64,000 bases of DNA from Rossellomorea aquimaris (GCF_001877785.1 NZ_MINN01000085.1:186001-250000), one strand, 5' to 3'. Numbered from the stretch's first letter, positions 14,611 through 24,503 are shown. Translations and numbers: made by a program. The notes: generated by a model from the letters alone, not told the origin.

Positions 14611-15888
14611 ATGGTATCCGAGAAGGAGAAAGAAAATAACCAAGCATCCGAAAAGAACGATGTGTTGAAATCCACACAAACGGTTATTCATCTCGCGCTA
14701 GATAAATTGGGGTATCCAGAAGAAGTATATGAATTATTAAAAGAACCTTTACGAATGCTGACAGTTAAAATACCTGTACGAATGGACGACGGCAAGGTAA
14801 AGGTGTTTACCGGATTCAGGGCACAGCACAACGATGCTGTAGGGCCGACCAAAGGCGGTATCCGCTTCCATCCGAATGTCACTGAGAAGGAAGTGAAAGC
14901 CCTTTCGATTTGGATGAGCTTAAAATGCGGAATTGTCGACTTGCCTTATGGCGGCGGGAAAGGCGGCATCATTTGTGATCCCCGGGACATGTCTTTTAGG
15001 GAACTTGAGAGGCTGAGCAGAGGATACGTGAGGGCAATCAGCCAGATTGTGGGTCCTTCCAAAGACATACCTGCACCTGACGTGTTTACGAATTCTCAGA
15101 TCATGGCCTGGATGATGGATGAATACAGCCGGATCGATGAATATAATTCACCCGGGTTCATTACAGGGAAACCTCTTGTGCTTGGAGGGTCGCACGGCAG
15201 GGAAACGGCTACTGCGAAAGGTGTGACCATCTGCATCCGGGAAGCGGCAAAGAAAAAAGGAATCAAACTTGAAGGAGCGCGTGTGGTGGTGCAGGGATTC
15301 GGGAATGCAGGCAGCTTCCTTGCAAAATTCATGCATGATGCGGGCGCAAGGGTCATCGGAATCTCAGATGCATACGGCGGTCTGCATGATGAGAATGGTT
15401 TGGATATCGATTATCTCCTGGATCGGAGAGACAGCTTCGGTACTGTCACTAAATTATTCAATAACACGATCTCAAATCAGGAATTACTTGAACTTGACTG
15501 TGATATTCTTGTACCGGCAGCTATCGAGAATCAGATCACAGAACATAATGCACATAACATCCGTGCAAGCATCGTCGTCGAGGCAGCCAACGGGCCGACG
15601 ACTTTGGATGCAACAAAAATCCTGACTGAAAGAGGGATATTGCTTGTACCTGACGTCCTTGCTTCATCAGGAGGTGTCACAGTATCCTACTTCGAGTGGG
15701 TTCAAAACAACCAGGGATATTACTGGACCGAAGAGGAAGTGGAAGAAAAACTGGAAAAGATACTGGTCCATTCATTCAACAATGTCTATGAGACCTCCCA
15801 GACAAGACGGGTCGACATGAGACTTGCCGCCTACATGGTCGGCGTAAGAAAAATGGCCGAAGCCTCCCGCTTCAGAGGGTGGATTTGA
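14611..15888 (+). CDS. gudB: NAD-type glutamate dehydrogenase
   Basis: 425 residues, the hexameric GudB/RocG class. The catalytic Lys segment is in [10 protein letters not shown], the substrate region in KGGIRFHP, and the Rossmann nucleotide fold in [12 protein letters not shown]. It converts glutamate to 2-oxoglutarate and ammonium. The three-codon duplication that inactivates GudB in B. subtilis 168 is absent: VKA occurs once in [10 protein letters not shown], so the enzyme should be active. Position after mecB and before ypdA fits gudB; a cre-like site upstream would be more typical of rocG. AACTGGGAGG ribosome site. Confidence 0.93.
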   Translation: MVSEKEKENNQASEKNDVLKSTQTVIHLALDKLGYPEEVYELLKEPLRMLTVKIPVRMDDGKVKVFTGFRAQHNDAVGPTKGGIRFHPNVTEKEVKALSIWMSLKCGIVDLPYGGGKGGIICDPRDMSFRELERLSRGYVRAISQIVGPSKDIPAPDVFTNSQIMAWMMDEYSRIDEYNSPGFITGKPLVLGGSHGRETATAKGVTICIREAAKKKGIKLEGARVVVQGFGNAGSFLAKFMHDAGARVIGISDAYGGLHDENGLDIDYLLDRRDSFGTVTKLFNNTISNQELLELDCDILVPAAIENQITEHNAHNIRASIVVEAANGPTTLDATKILTERGILLVPDVLASSGGVTVSYFEWVQNNQGYYWTEEEVEEKLEKILVHSFNNVYETSQTRRVDMRLAAYMVGVRKMAEASRFRGWI

Positions 15889-15905
15889 TTTAAATAATCT
15901 TTTAA

Positions 15906-15934
15906 AAAAGGATGGGACTTCCCATCCTTTTTTC
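15906..15934 (+). terminator. Terminator after gudB
   Basis: AAGGATGGGA / TCCCATCCTT stem followed by a T run. Confidence 0.8.
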
Positions 15935-16075
15935 GCTTTCCAATTTCTATTTTGTAGTACCCAATCAGTTGCTTTGACCAATTACTGAAATTAATTCATA
16001 ATGTTCATGGAGAATGTTTTTTATATATTGGAACAAACATTATAGTTTATAAATGAATGATTATGTTAGACAGTT

Positions 16076-16314
16076 TCAGCTGTTAATTGGAGTGGAAGAC
16101 GCAGACCCCTATGAGAAACCGGAAGGGCTGGTCAGTGGAGGGTGGCATAATAAGAAACGGCGCGAAGGCGTTCTTTGCCTTCCTGGTCGGTTTGGCTTAT
16201 GACACGTGCATCTAAGCCCTGCAGCTAGACAGTTATAAGTTATATCTATTTTATGCGGAGGCTCACGGGCTACCCGCGGGAAGCGTAGTCATCCACGGAA
16301 AATCAACAGCGGTA
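16076..16314 (+). repeat. Dispersed palindromic repeat, family A, copy 1
   Basis: Begins TGTTAATTGGAGTGGAAG and ends AATCAACAGCGG. Outer ends are complementary, so the unit can fold into a long hairpin. The middle contains an inner block (GGCATAATAAG to GCTTATGAC) with GAAGGCGTTCTTTGCCTTC. It fills the gap between gudB and ypdA. Confidence 0.7.
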
Positions 16315-16352
16315 ATGAACAGACAAAGATTTATAGCAAGGAGTGCCTGAAG

Positions 16353-17321
16353 TTGAGAAACGAAGAATGTATCATCGTCGGCGGAGGACCATGCGGTTTA
16401 TCAACGGCGATTCACCTTAAACAACAAGGAATCGACCCCCTTATCATTGAAAAAGGAAACATCGTAAACGCAATCTATAACTATCCAACACATCAGACCT
16501 TCTTTTCTTCAAGTGAAAAGCTTGAGATCGGCGATGTGCCTTTCGTCATCGAAGAGCATAAACCCCGGCGCAATCAAGCCCTCGTCTATTATCGCGAAGT
16601 GGCAAAAAGAAAAGATGTAAGAATCAATCGTTTTGAAATGGTCAATAAAGTCGATAAGGAGAAAGACGGCGGCTTCATCATAAGCACCTCAAAAGAAACG
16701 TACCGGGCAAAATACGTCATCATCGCCACAGGTTATTATGACAACCCGAATTATATGGGGATCCCTGGTGAAGATAAGGATAAAGTCTTTCATTATTTCA
16801 AAGAAGCTCATCCTTTTTTTGATACAGATACAGTCGTGATAGGCGGGAAAAATTCAGCGGTGGATGCTGCATTGGAGTTGAACAAAGCAGGGTCGAGAGT
16901 AACGGTGCTTTACAGGGGAAGCGAATATTCCAAAAGCGTGAAACCGTGGATTCTTCCCAATTTTGATGCACTTGTAAGGAACGGGGAGGTAAAAATGGAA
17001 TTCAATGCACATCTGGAAAAAATCACGGATGATGCAGTCCACTATACGGTGAATGGGGACAAGAAAGAGATCAAGAATGATTTCGTCTTTGCGATGACTG
17101 GATATCATCCGGATCACAGCTTTCTTACAAAGATGGGAATTTCCATCGACCGGGAGAGCGGCCGTCCGGCATTCGACCCTGATACAATGGAAACAAATGT
17201 AGAAGGTGTTTATGTAGCCGGAGTGATTGCGGCAGGTAATAATGCTAACGAAATATTCATAGAAAACGGTCGGCACCACGGCGGTTTGATTGCACAATCC
17301 ATTATAATGAAACAAAAGTAA
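16353..17321 (+). CDS. ypdA: Bacillithiol disulfide reductase YpdA
   Basis: 322 residues from TTG 16353 behind AAGGAG. An FAD-binding GxGxxG-type loop (IVGGGPCGLS) at the N-terminus and a second dinucleotide loop (VIGGKNSAVDAALEL, about residue 165) give the flavoprotein pyridine-nucleotide reductase fold; there is no CxxC redox pair. YpdA uses NADPH to reduce oxidised bacillithiol. The bacillithiol genes bshA and bshB1 lie later in this window, consistent with that role. Confidence 0.9.
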   Translation: MRNEECIIVGGGPCGLSTAIHLKQQGIDPLIIEKGNIVNAIYNYPTHQTFFSSSEKLEIGDVPFVIEEHKPRRNQALVYYREVAKRKDVRINRFEMVNKVDKEKDGGFIISTSKETYRAKYVIIATGYYDNPNYMGIPGEDKDKVFHYFKEAHPFFDTDTVVIGGKNSAVDAALELNKAGSRVTVLYRGSEYSKSVKPWILPNFDALVRNGEVKMEFNAHLEKITDDAVHYTVNGDKKEIKNDFVFAMTGYHPDHSFLTKMGISIDRESGRPAFDPDTMETNVEGVYVAGVIAAGNNANEIFIENGRHHGGLIAQSIIMKQK

Positions 17322-17323
17322 TA

Positions 17324-17352
17324 AGAGCCCGCAGCGGATGCGGGCTCTTTTG
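17324..17352 (+). terminator. Terminator after ypdA
   Basis: AGAGCCCGCA / TGCGGGCTCT stem followed by TTTT. Confidence 0.8.
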
Positions 17353-17356
17353 ATTG

Positions 17357-18103
17357 GTCCAGCTGCGGCGGCCAGTAGCTCGAGGTCATAAGATAAACTT
17401 ACCAAAAAAGCCAAGAGCGCCTTTCCGGTAAGTTCATCTTATGCTTGTCGCTCCTGAACGAGCCGCCTCCGCTTTTCTGTTGTCCAGCTGCGGCGGCTAG
17501 GAGCTCGAGGTCATAAGCTAAACTTACCAAAAAAGCCAAGAGCGCCTTTCCGGTAAGTTCATCTTATGCTTGTCGCTCCTGAGCGAGCCGCCTCCGCTTT
17601 TCTGTTGTCCAGCTGCGGCGGCTAGGAGCTCGAGGTCATAAGCTAAACTTACCAAAAAGGCCAAGAGCGCCTTTCCGGTAAGTTCATCTTATGCTTGTCG
17701 CTCCTGAGCGAGCCGCCTCCGCTTTTCTGTTGTCCAGCTACGGCGGCTAGGAGCTCGAGGTCATAAGCTAAACTTACCAAAAAGGCCAAGAGCGCCTTTC
17801 CGGTAAGTTCATCTTATGCTTGTCGCTCCTGAGCGAGCCGCCTCCGCTTTTCTGTTGTCCAGCTACGGCGGCTAGGAGCTCGAGGTCATAAGCTAAACTT
17901 ACCAAAAAGGCCAAGAGCGCCTTTCCGGTAAGTTCATCTTATGCTTGTCGCTCCTGAGCGAGCCGCCTCCGCTTTTCTGTTGTCCAGCTACGGCGGCTAG
18001 GAGCTCGAGGTCATAAGCTAAACTTACCAAAAAGGCCAAGAGCGCCTTTCCGGTAAGTTCATCTTATGCTTGTCGCTCCTGAATGAGCCGCCTCCGCTTT
18101 TCT
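17357..18103. repeat. Six tandem copies of a 125-bp palindromic repeat (family B)
   Basis: Units begin GTCCAGCTGCGGCGGC at 17357, 17482, 17607, 17732, 17857 and 17982, exactly 125 bp apart, and differ at only a few bases. Each is a near palindrome: GGCGGCT..GAGC with GCTC..AGCCGCC at the ends, CATAAG / CTTATG next, and AACTTACC / GGTAAGTT at the centre. Single related units occur near 23194 and 35867. It occupies the gap between ypdA and ansA and contains no gene. Confidence 0.92.
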
Positions 18104-18105
18104 AA

Positions 18106-19080
18106 TTAATTCCTGAAAATGCGTTCCATTTCTTGAAAATCATTTGTTTGAGACAAAGCAACCATCAGCTTTATCCGTGCTTTTTGACCGTTCAGGCCGT
18201 TAGAGAATATGACTCCCTTTTCTTTTAATTGCTTTCCCCCGCCCTCATAACCATATACATCCTGGGCGATGCCATTGAAGCACCTTGAAACGAGGACCAC
18301 GGGGATACGGTTGTTCAAAAGATCAATGATACCGGGGACAGCTTCCGGGGGAAGATTGCCCTGTCCGAGGGCCTCGATGACCACTCCATCGAACTTGAGG
18401 TCCTTTATTGCGCCAAGAAGACTTGAATCCATACCTGCGTAAGCTTTGATAAGGGTAACTTTTTTCGTGATGTCACATACTTTATAGCTTTCGGAAGAAG
18501 TCGGCTGATGGTGAAATAAGATACCTCTCTTAGTCACGATGCCGATCGGACCATATTGCGGGCTTTGAAAGGTAGAGACGTTGCTTGTGTGTGTTTTCGT
18601 CACATTTTTTGCAGAATGAATCTCATCATTAAGTACAACGAGAACACCTTTGTTCTTTGAGAGGGGATCAGCTGCCACGCGCACGGATGAAATAAGATTA
18701 TATAGCCCATCAGCCCCGATTTCATTACTTGATCTCATGGCTCCGGTCACCACGATTGAGACTGGAAGTGAAACAGTCAAATCCAGGAAATAGGCTGTTT
18801 CCTCGAGTGTATCCGTTCCATGTGTGATCACAACACCGTCGAATTCCTGTTTTTCAAATTCTGCATCTATCAAACGTTTAATCTCATGCATATGTTCCGT
18901 GGTGATATGCGGAGAAGGAAGATGAAAGGCTTCAATGACCCTGACGTCAGCTAAATTTGCAACCATTGATGTTTGTACGGATAAGGGATTTTCCCTGCCG
19001 GGGATGACAGCTCCCGTATCTTTGTCTTCCATCATGGAGATGGTTCCTCCTGTATGTATGACCAGTACATTTTTTTTCAT
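18106..19080 (-). CDS. ansA: L-asparaginase, type I (cytoplasmic)
   Basis: 324 residues. The two catalytic threonine motifs are visible: VIHTGGTISM near residue 9 and VVITHGTDTLEETA near residue 85. It hydrolyses asparagine to aspartate and ammonia. No signal peptide, as expected for the cytoplasmic AnsA class. GGAGGAATG ribosome site. No ansR or ansB gene is adjacent, unlike in B. subtilis. It converges on the tandem repeat and is divergent from prsW. Confidence 0.93.
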   Translation of the reverse strand: MKKNVLVIHTGGTISMMEDKDTGAVIPGRENPLSVQTSMVANLADVRVIEAFHLPSPHITTEHMHEIKRLIDAEFEKQEFDGVVITHGTDTLEETAYFLDLTVSLPVSIVVTGAMRSSNEIGADGLYNLISSVRVAADPLSKNKGVLVVLNDEIHSAKNVTKTHTSNVSTFQSPQYGPIGIVTKRGILFHHQPTSSESYKVCDITKKVTLIKAYAGMDSSLLGAIKDLKFDGVVIEALGQGNLPPEAVPGIIDLLNNRIPVVLVSRCFNGIAQDVYGYEGGGKQLKEKGVIFSNGLNGQKARIKLMVALSQTNDFQEMERIFRN

Positions 19081-19168
19081 ACATCATTCCTCCTTGGATT
19101 TTTCTTATTTTCTTTCCTACTTTAACATGATACGATTAAGAAAACTGAAAGAAAAGAGGACTTTTACT

Positions 19169-19855
19169 ATGCTGGTGGTTTTATCAGCGGGAATAGCACC
19201 GGGCCTTGCTCTTCTGAGTTATTTTTATTTGCGCGATGAGTATGACGCTGAACCGGTTGCGCTAGTCTTTAAAACCTTTATATACGGTGTCTTAATTACT
19301 TTTCCAATCATGTTTCTTCAGTATGTATTGAAAGTGGAAGGGTTTGTCGATTCCAACTGGCTGAATGCCTATATTTCTTCTGGACTTCTGGAAGAATTTT
19401 TTAAATGGTTCATCCTCATGGTTGCCATTTTTCAACATGTTCATTTTAACGATCCGTATGACGGTATCATATATGGAGCAAGCGTTTCACTTGGATTTGC
19501 AACGGTTGAAAATATATTATTCCTATTGGCAAATGGAGTTGAATACGCGTTCGGCAGAGCGCTCATGCCAGTTTCGAGTCATGCTCTTTTCGGAGTGTTG
19601 ATGGGTTATTATCTGGGCAAAGCCAAATTTTCCTTGAAGGATCATCGTCAAAAATGGCTCTTCATATCGGTGATGGTTCCGCTTGCATTGCACGGGACAT
19701 ATAATTATATCTTCTTGTCTGAGAAGAATTGGATTTATTATATGATTCCATTCATGTTGTTCCTTTGGTGGATTGGGTTGAAGAAAGTCAAACATGCACA
19801 CCGCCTGACGGCCAAAAAATATTCTCATTCAGAGTTGAAGAAAGAAATTCTTTAA
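19169..19855 (+). CDS. prsW: Membrane protease PrsW
   Basis: 228 residues from ATG 19169 behind AGAGGA; the frame stays open upstream across ansA but that part is antisense to it. Several membrane segments, and the PrsW motifs LLEEFFKW (about residue 75) and HALFGVLMGYYLG, which hold the putative catalytic Glu and His. In B. subtilis PrsW makes the first cut in the anti-sigma factor RsiW to activate SigW under envelope stress. It lies before sleB as in B. subtilis. Confidence 0.9.
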   Translation: MLVVLSAGIAPGLALLSYFYLRDEYDAEPVALVFKTFIYGVLITFPIMFLQYVLKVEGFVDSNWLNAYISSGLLEEFFKWFILMVAIFQHVHFNDPYDGIIYGASVSLGFATVENILFLLANGVEYAFGRALMPVSSHALFGVLMGYYLGKAKFSLKDHRQKWLFISVMVPLALHGTYNYIFLSEKNWIYYMIPFMLFLWWIGLKKVKHAHRLTAKKYSHSELKKEIL

Positions 19856-19908
19856 AGAAAAAGAGCTTGTAAAAAAATCTATAGACTACAATTTAGTATG
19901 GACTCTAA

Positions 19909-20140
19909 ACACCGCTATTGATTTCCGGGCAAAACTTCGCTTTCCGCGGGCGCGCGGTGAGCCTCCTTCTCATATTCAGGGGATGAGCTGTCCATCTGCA
20001 GGGCATAGTGGCACATGGCTTAAAGGCAAAGAACGCCTTCGTGTACGATTCGTCTTATGCCATACGCCTCTGGGCAAAGCCCTTCCGCATTTCTGATCGG
20101 AGTCTTCGTCTTGCACTCCGATCAACCGCTGGAAAACGCT
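19909..20140 (-). repeat. Dispersed palindromic repeat, family A, copy 2 (inverted)
   Basis: Reads on the minus strand from GTTGATCGGAGTGCAAGAC to GGAAATCAATAGCGGT. Inner block has GGCATAAG..CTTAAGCC-like arms around AAGGCAAAGAACGCCTT. The gap 19856-20255 otherwise holds only the terminator below. Confidence 0.7.
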
Positions 20141-20170
20141 ATAACTTAACTAATATTTGTACAAAACTAT

Positions 20171-20225
20171 AAAAACCCCGAACTAGTCTGCCTCTGTGAA
20201 TGCAAATTAGTTCGGGGTTATTTTG
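20171..20225. terminator. Terminator between prsW and the minus-strand orphan
   Basis: AACCCCGAACTAGT / ATTAGTTCGGGGTTA stem with A-rich and T-rich flanks, usable in both directions. Confidence 0.7.
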
Positions 20226-20255
20226 ACTGGAAATCTTTTGTACCAGCTTCTTTAC

Positions 20256-20600
20256 TTATTTGTAAGTCGCTGCAAGGTCTGTCTTCGGTGCTTCTTTTCG
20301 TTTCACTTCATCAATTTTGTTGACAAACATCTGAAACACTTTTCTTTTTTCGTCCAGCTCTCTTATGTATTCCTTGAGTTCATTGTATTTTTCTTCGAAG
20401 GGTTTGTGATACATCTCACGGATATTCTCTATGATTTCTTCATTCACTGTGGACTGGATGACCTGTTTGGTGATCCCGTACTTATATGAATAGACCTTTA
20501 ATTCTTTTTTTACGTCATCATAGTCAGTATTGATTTGGTCCAGTACTTCCGAAATATCTTCCTTCCATTCTTCCAGTGATTTGGCTAAATAATCTTCCAT
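20256..20600 (-). CDS. Hypothetical coiled-coil protein
   Basis: 114 residues from ATG 20600 (MEDYLAKSLEEWKEDISEVL), with GGGGGAGG 5 nt upstream; an upstream extension to 20642 lacks a ribosome site. Highly helical and charged with heptads along the length. No family recognised. It is divergent from sleB. Confidence 0.65.
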   Translation of the reverse strand: MEDYLAKSLEEWKEDISEVLDQINTDYDDVKKELKVYSYKYGITKQVIQSTVNEEIIENIREMYHKPFEEKYNELKEYIRELDEKRKVFQMFVNKIDEVKRKEAPKTDLAATYK

Positions 20601-20699
20601 AATTGCCTCCCCCTTTGTTAAAGACTCGCATGATCCTTTCACTATTATAACGCAGACTGGTTACATCCCTTTTTCTGAAACATTACATTGTGTTATCAA

Positions 20700-20727
20700 T
20701 GAATGGGATTTTTTATTTTTCATTTTG
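20700..20727 (+). promoter_or_regulatory. Candidate SigG promoter of sleB-ypeB
   Basis: TGAATG (20700-20705), 15-bp spacer, CATTTTG (20721-20727), close to the forespore SigG consensus (TGMATR, CATNHTA). This matches the known forespore expression of sleB in B. subtilis. Confidence 0.45.
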
Positions 20728-20790
20728 TATAAAATGGATGGCACTACAAAAACTAGGGTTAATGTTAATTGAAGATATGGAGGTTAATCG

Positions 20791-21636
20791 ATGATGAATA
20801 GCCGCATCAAATGGTTATGTACAACTGTTGTCATGGTGCTTGTTTGTTCTCTTTTGATGATTTCATCTGAAGGGGAGAAAGCAGACGCTTTTACGAATCA
20901 AGTCATTCAGCATGGAGCCACGGGTGATGACGTGATAGAACTTCAGTCCAGGCTTCAGTATATTGGCTACTACAATGGAAAAATCGATGGTGTTTTTGGC
21001 TGGGGCACCTATTGGGCATTAAGGAATTTTCAATATGAATTCGGCCTTCCGATTGATGGTTTGGCCGGAGCAGAAACAAAGGCCAAATTAGTTAATGCAT
21101 CAAAGTATAACAAGCAATTCGTAAAAGAGCAGATAAAAAAGGGTAATAAGTTCAGCCACTATGGCGGCACTGATTTAAGCAAGCAGAAAGGTGCAGGAGC
21201 AGGTGGCGGAGGAGGAAAGGCAGCACCGCCCCAGAAGCAGACCCCTTCCAAACCGACAGCTGCCAACACGCCTAATGGGTATTCTCAAAATGACATCCAG
21301 ATCATGGCGAATGCCGTCTACGGCGAAGCACGCGGGGAGCCATATGAAGGACAAGTCGCTGTTGCTGCAGTCATTTTAAATCGCATCGACAGTCCATCAT
21401 TCCCCAATACAGCAGCAGGTGTCATTTTTGAGCCGGGGGCTTTCACAGCCGTTGCTGACGGCCAGATTTACCTGACACCGAATGAAAAAGCGAGGGAAGC
21501 AGTCCTTGATGCCATTAACGGATGGGATCCATCCTCAAACGCACTGTATTACTTTAATCCTGTCACCGCAACAAGTGATTGGATCTGGTCGAGACCGCAA
21601 ATCAAGCAGATAGGAAAACATATATTCTGTAAATAA
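20791..21636 (+). CDS. sleB: Spore cortex-lytic enzyme SleB
   Basis: 281 residues. Signal peptide (about 1-33, ending KADAF), peptidoglycan-binding domain (about 42-102, GATGDDVIELQSRLQYIGYYNG), Gly/Pro/Ala linker (about 130-165) and a cell-wall hydrolase domain (about 168-281) with the catalytic-type AVYGEARGE motif. It is a lytic transglycosylase acting on muramic-delta-lactam cortex during germination. Followed at 14 bp by ypeB, its required partner. Confidence 0.95.
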   Translation: MMNSRIKWLCTTVVMVLVCSLLMISSEGEKADAFTNQVIQHGATGDDVIELQSRLQYIGYYNGKIDGVFGWGTYWALRNFQYEFGLPIDGLAGAETKAKLVNASKYNKQFVKEQIKKGNKFSHYGGTDLSKQKGAGAGGGGGKAAPPQKQTPSKPTAANTPNGYSQNDIQIMANAVYGEARGEPYEGQVAVAAVILNRIDSPSFPNTAAGVIFEPGAFTAVADGQIYLTPNEKAREAVLDAINGWDPSSNALYYFNPVTATSDWIWSRPQIKQIGKHIFCK

Positions 21637-21650
21637 CGAGGTGAAGGATA

Positions 21651-22997
21651 TTGATACGCACTATTTTAATAGCTATACTCGTCATCGGCGTCGCTGGAAC
21701 GGCCTTTTGGGGGTATCAGGAGCATCAGGAGAAAAATGCGATCCTGATCAACTCAGAAAACAACTATCAGCGTGCATTTCATGAACTGACTTATCAGGTT
21801 GACCTGTTGCACGATAAGATAGGAACAACACTTGCAATGAATTCCAGAAAATCGCTGTCACCTGCACTTGCAGATGTCTGGCGTCTTACATCTCAGGCGC
21901 ACAGTGATGTGGGTCAATTACCATTAACCTTACTGCCTTTCAATAAAACCGAAGAATTCTTGAGCAAAATAGGTGATTTCAGTTACCGTGTGGCGGTGAG
22001 GGACCTGGATGATAACCCGTTGACAGATAAAGAATACGCTTCTTTAGAAAACCTTTACAAACAAAGTGCCGACATCCAAAAGGAATTAAGGAGGGTGCAG
22101 CATCTTGTCATCAAAAATAATCTGCGGTGGATGGATGTTGAGATGGCACTTGCTTCGGGCAAGGAAAAAGCCGATAATACGATCATTGACGGCTTCAAGA
22201 CGGTGGAGAAGAATGTATCCGGATATGATGAAGCAAGCTTTGGTTCCACTACATTTGTAAATAGTCAAAAAAGAGATGAGAATTTCAGAAAATTAAAAGG
22301 CGAAGAGATTTCTAAGAAAGAAGCTGTGGCGATTCTAAGGAAGTATTCTGGAATCGATAAATCAAAGGAAGCCAAAGTTGCAAGCAGCGGCAAGGGATCG
22401 GAGTTCAAATTCTATAGTGTCTCCATTGGCAACGGAAAGACAGACGCGAGTATGGATATAACACAAAAGGGCGGGTATCCCATCTGGTACATCAATAACC
22501 GTGAAGTAAAAGAGGCGAAGATCAGTTTGAATAAAGCTTCTGAGCAGGCAACTAAATTCCTTAAAGAAAACAAGTTCGAAAAGTTGGAGCTGTTCGAAAG
22601 TGTTCAATACGACAATCTGGGTGTATTCACCTATGTGACTCTCCTTGATGGTGTGAGGATTTACCCTGATGCAATCAAAGTGAAAGTAGCACTTGATAAT
22701 GGTCAAATAGTCGGGTTTGCCGCAGAAGAATATCTTAGGAATAATCACAGCCGTGAAATTCCCGAACCCGGCATCACCCTGGAAGAAGCAAAAACAAAGA
22801 CAAACCCGAACCTGAAAGTCATGGAAGAAAGACAGGCTGTCATCATCAATGACCTGAACGAAGAAGTACTGTGCTACGAATTTTTAGGAATGCTCGGAAA
22901 TGACACTTACAGGATCTTCATCAATGCCGATACAGGAGAAGAAGAGAAAGTGGAAAAGCTCAAAAATGCAGAACCGATTTATGAAGAAGTCGTATAG
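21651..22997 (+). CDS. ypeB: Germination protein YpeB
   Basis: 448 residues from TTG 21651 behind GAGGTGAAGG. A short N-terminal membrane anchor (about 1-20), a helical middle and C-terminal PepSY-type repeats (for example YPIWYINNREVKEAKISLNK and ITLEEAKTKTNPNL). YpeB and SleB stabilise each other in the spore; loss of either blocks SleB-dependent cortex lysis. Two-gene operon with sleB. Confidence 0.93.
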   Translation: MIRTILIAILVIGVAGTAFWGYQEHQEKNAILINSENNYQRAFHELTYQVDLLHDKIGTTLAMNSRKSLSPALADVWRLTSQAHSDVGQLPLTLLPFNKTEEFLSKIGDFSYRVAVRDLDDNPLTDKEYASLENLYKQSADIQKELRRVQHLVIKNNLRWMDVEMALASGKEKADNTIIDGFKTVEKNVSGYDEASFGSTTFVNSQKRDENFRKLKGEEISKKEAVAILRKYSGIDKSKEAKVASSGKGSEFKFYSVSIGNGKTDASMDITQKGGYPIWYINNREVKEAKISLNKASEQATKFLKENKFEKLELFESVQYDNLGVFTYVTLLDGVRIYPDAIKVKVALDNGQIVGFAAEEYLRNNHSREIPEPGITLEEAKTKTNPNLKVMEERQAVIINDLNEEVLCYEFLGMLGNDTYRIFINADTGEEEKVEKLKNAEPIYEEVV

Positions 22998-23040
22998 TAA
23001 TGAACATGAAGTTTAGACAAAAAGTTTTATTCTAAGTAAT

Positions 23041-23090
23041 ACCCGGACTGTTATCCTGAATTTTCGAATTCATGTCAGTTCGGGTTTTTG
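23041..23090 (+). terminator. Terminator after ypeB
   Basis: ACCCGGACTG / CAGTTCGGGT stem followed by TTTTTG. Confidence 0.7.
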
Positions 23091-23125
23091 ATTTTTGTTA
23101 AGGTACACACATTTGATTTTAGATA

Positions 23126-23455
23126 GTTCCAGTGGTTGATTGGAGTGCAAAACGTAGACTCCTGCGGGAGAAGCGTGTCAGGTGTGACTTGTCCAGCTCC
23201 GGCGGCTAGAGGCTCGAGGTCATAAGGTGAGCAAGCCGCATGCGCTTTTCTATTTGTCCAGCTCCAGAGCTTAGAGGCACATGGCCTAAGTCAAATCAAC
23301 CAGGAAGGAAAAGAACGCCTTATTAGGCGATTCGCCTTATGCCACCCGCCTCTGAGCAAAGCCCTTCCCCATTTCTTCCCGCAGGGAGTTACGACTGAGG
23401 AGGCTCGCAAACCGCCGACGGAAAGCAAAACTTTTTCACGGCAATCATTAGCGGT
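23126..23455 (+). repeat. Dispersed repeat family A, copy 3, with nested family B-like units
   Basis: Outer ends GTTGATTGGAGTGCAAAACG and CGGCAATCATTAGCGG frame a family-B-like block (CCAGCTCCGGCGGCTAGAGG at 23194, truncated after GAGCAAGCCGC) and a second hairpin with AACGCCTTATTAGGCG. It looks like repeats inserted into repeats. It fills the gap between ypeB and the PilZ gene. Confidence 0.7.
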
Positions 23456-23561
23456 ATAAAAGCTCTATATGATATTACAAAAAAAGTATGGAAAGGAAGT
23501 ATTTTACGTGACATAATATAGGTACATCATATCAGACGCGGGAAAGTGAGAGTAATGTGCT

Positions 23562-24206
23562 ATGATAAAAGCCGGAACAATACTGCAGCTTGAACCTATT
23601 CATAACGATACACCCGAGAAGTACCGATGCAGGGTGGTCGAGTCGGAAGAAGACGGGATCTTCATTGATTACCCTATACATACTAAAACCGGAAAGACCG
23701 TTTTCATGATGAATGGGACCCAGCTTAAAGCAAGCTTTGTATATAACGAACAAACGGTTCTTACGTTCGAGTCAGAAGTCCTGGGAAGGAAAATTTCAAA
23801 AATCCCCATGATCCATATTCACTATCCTGGAGAGCATGAATTAGTCAAAGTACAAAGGCGGCAGTTTGTCCGCGTCGAAACCAATGCGGATATTTCCCTA
23901 TATTACAATGACGAGTACCATCCTGCGGTCACTGAAGATATCAGTGCCGGCGGCTGTGCGGTCAGGATGAACGGAATTGAGATTGAACAGGGTGCACGCA
24001 TCTCCATGATGATTGTTTTGGTCATGCAGACAGGGGAATGCCACTACCTTGAAATAGCGGGAAGCCTTGTAAGGGTATGGGAGCGGAACAAGAGCAAGAT
24101 TGCAAGTATCCAGTTCTTGAATTTAACTGAAACACAGCGGCAGATCATCATGAGATATTGTTTTGAAAAACAGCTTGAACTAAGAAAAAAGGGGATGCTT
24201 GAATAA
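23562..24206 (+). CDS. motI: PilZ-domain c-di-GMP receptor, flagellar clutch MotI
   Basis: 214 residues: an N-terminal YcgR-like flagellar brake domain (about 1-95) and a PilZ domain (about 98-205) with the c-di-GMP motifs QRRQFVR and DISAGGCAVRM. In B. subtilis this gene (ypfA, motI/dgrA) inhibits motility by binding MotA when c-di-GMP is high. Same location as in B. subtilis, between ypeB and ypfB-cmk. Confidence 0.9.
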   Translation: MIKAGTILQLEPIHNDTPEKYRCRVVESEEDGIFIDYPIHTKTGKTVFMMNGTQLKASFVYNEQTVLTFESEVLGRKISKIPMIHIHYPGEHELVKVQRRQFVRVETNADISLYYNDEYHPAVTEDISAGGCAVRMNGIEIEQGARISMMIVLVMQTGECHYLEIAGSLVRVWERNKSKIASIQFLNLTETQRQIIMRYCFEKQLELRKKGMLE

Positions 24207-24314
24207 AATCCCAACATTTACACATACTTTTTCTTAAAGGCTCCAATAGCTTTAAAAGCACGATTATAATGTGCTGGAAGAGACTGAAAAGACCTTTAGA
24301 AAAGGGTGTAATTG

Positions 24315-24503
24315 ATGAAGGCAGTAGAAAGAATATTGATTAAACTGGCAATTATCCACTTTATCTTACTACTGGCAATACAACTTGTTTTCCACGAACT
24401 CAATGTACTGCCGGAACTTCATAAAATCGTATTCTATGAAGGCGTGGAAAAAATGGAATACAGTGAAATAATTGAAACCATTTCAAGTAACAGTAGCAGG
24501 TGA
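24315..24503 (+). CDS. ypfB: YpfB-family small protein
   Basis: 62 residues from ATG 24315 (a TTG lies one codon earlier) behind AAAAGGG. One membrane segment at about residues 10-30 and an amphipathic C-terminus. Length and position before cmk match YpfB (DUF5359), function unknown. Confidence 0.8.
   Translation: MKAVERILIKLAIIHFILLLAIQLVFHELNVLPELHKIVFYEGVEKMEYSEIIETISSNSSR

Noticed and set aside
14611-15888. Cryptic inactive GudB as in strain 168
   Set aside because: The VKA codons occur once only; the duplicated 9 bp is absent.
17357-18103. CRISPR array
   Set aside because: The 125-bp units follow one another without unique spacers, and each is an internally palindromic copy; no cas genes are near.
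18935-19168. Longer N-terminus for PrsW
   Set aside because: It would be antisense to ansA and lacks a ribosome site; the ATG at 19169 has AGAGGA and gives the family length.
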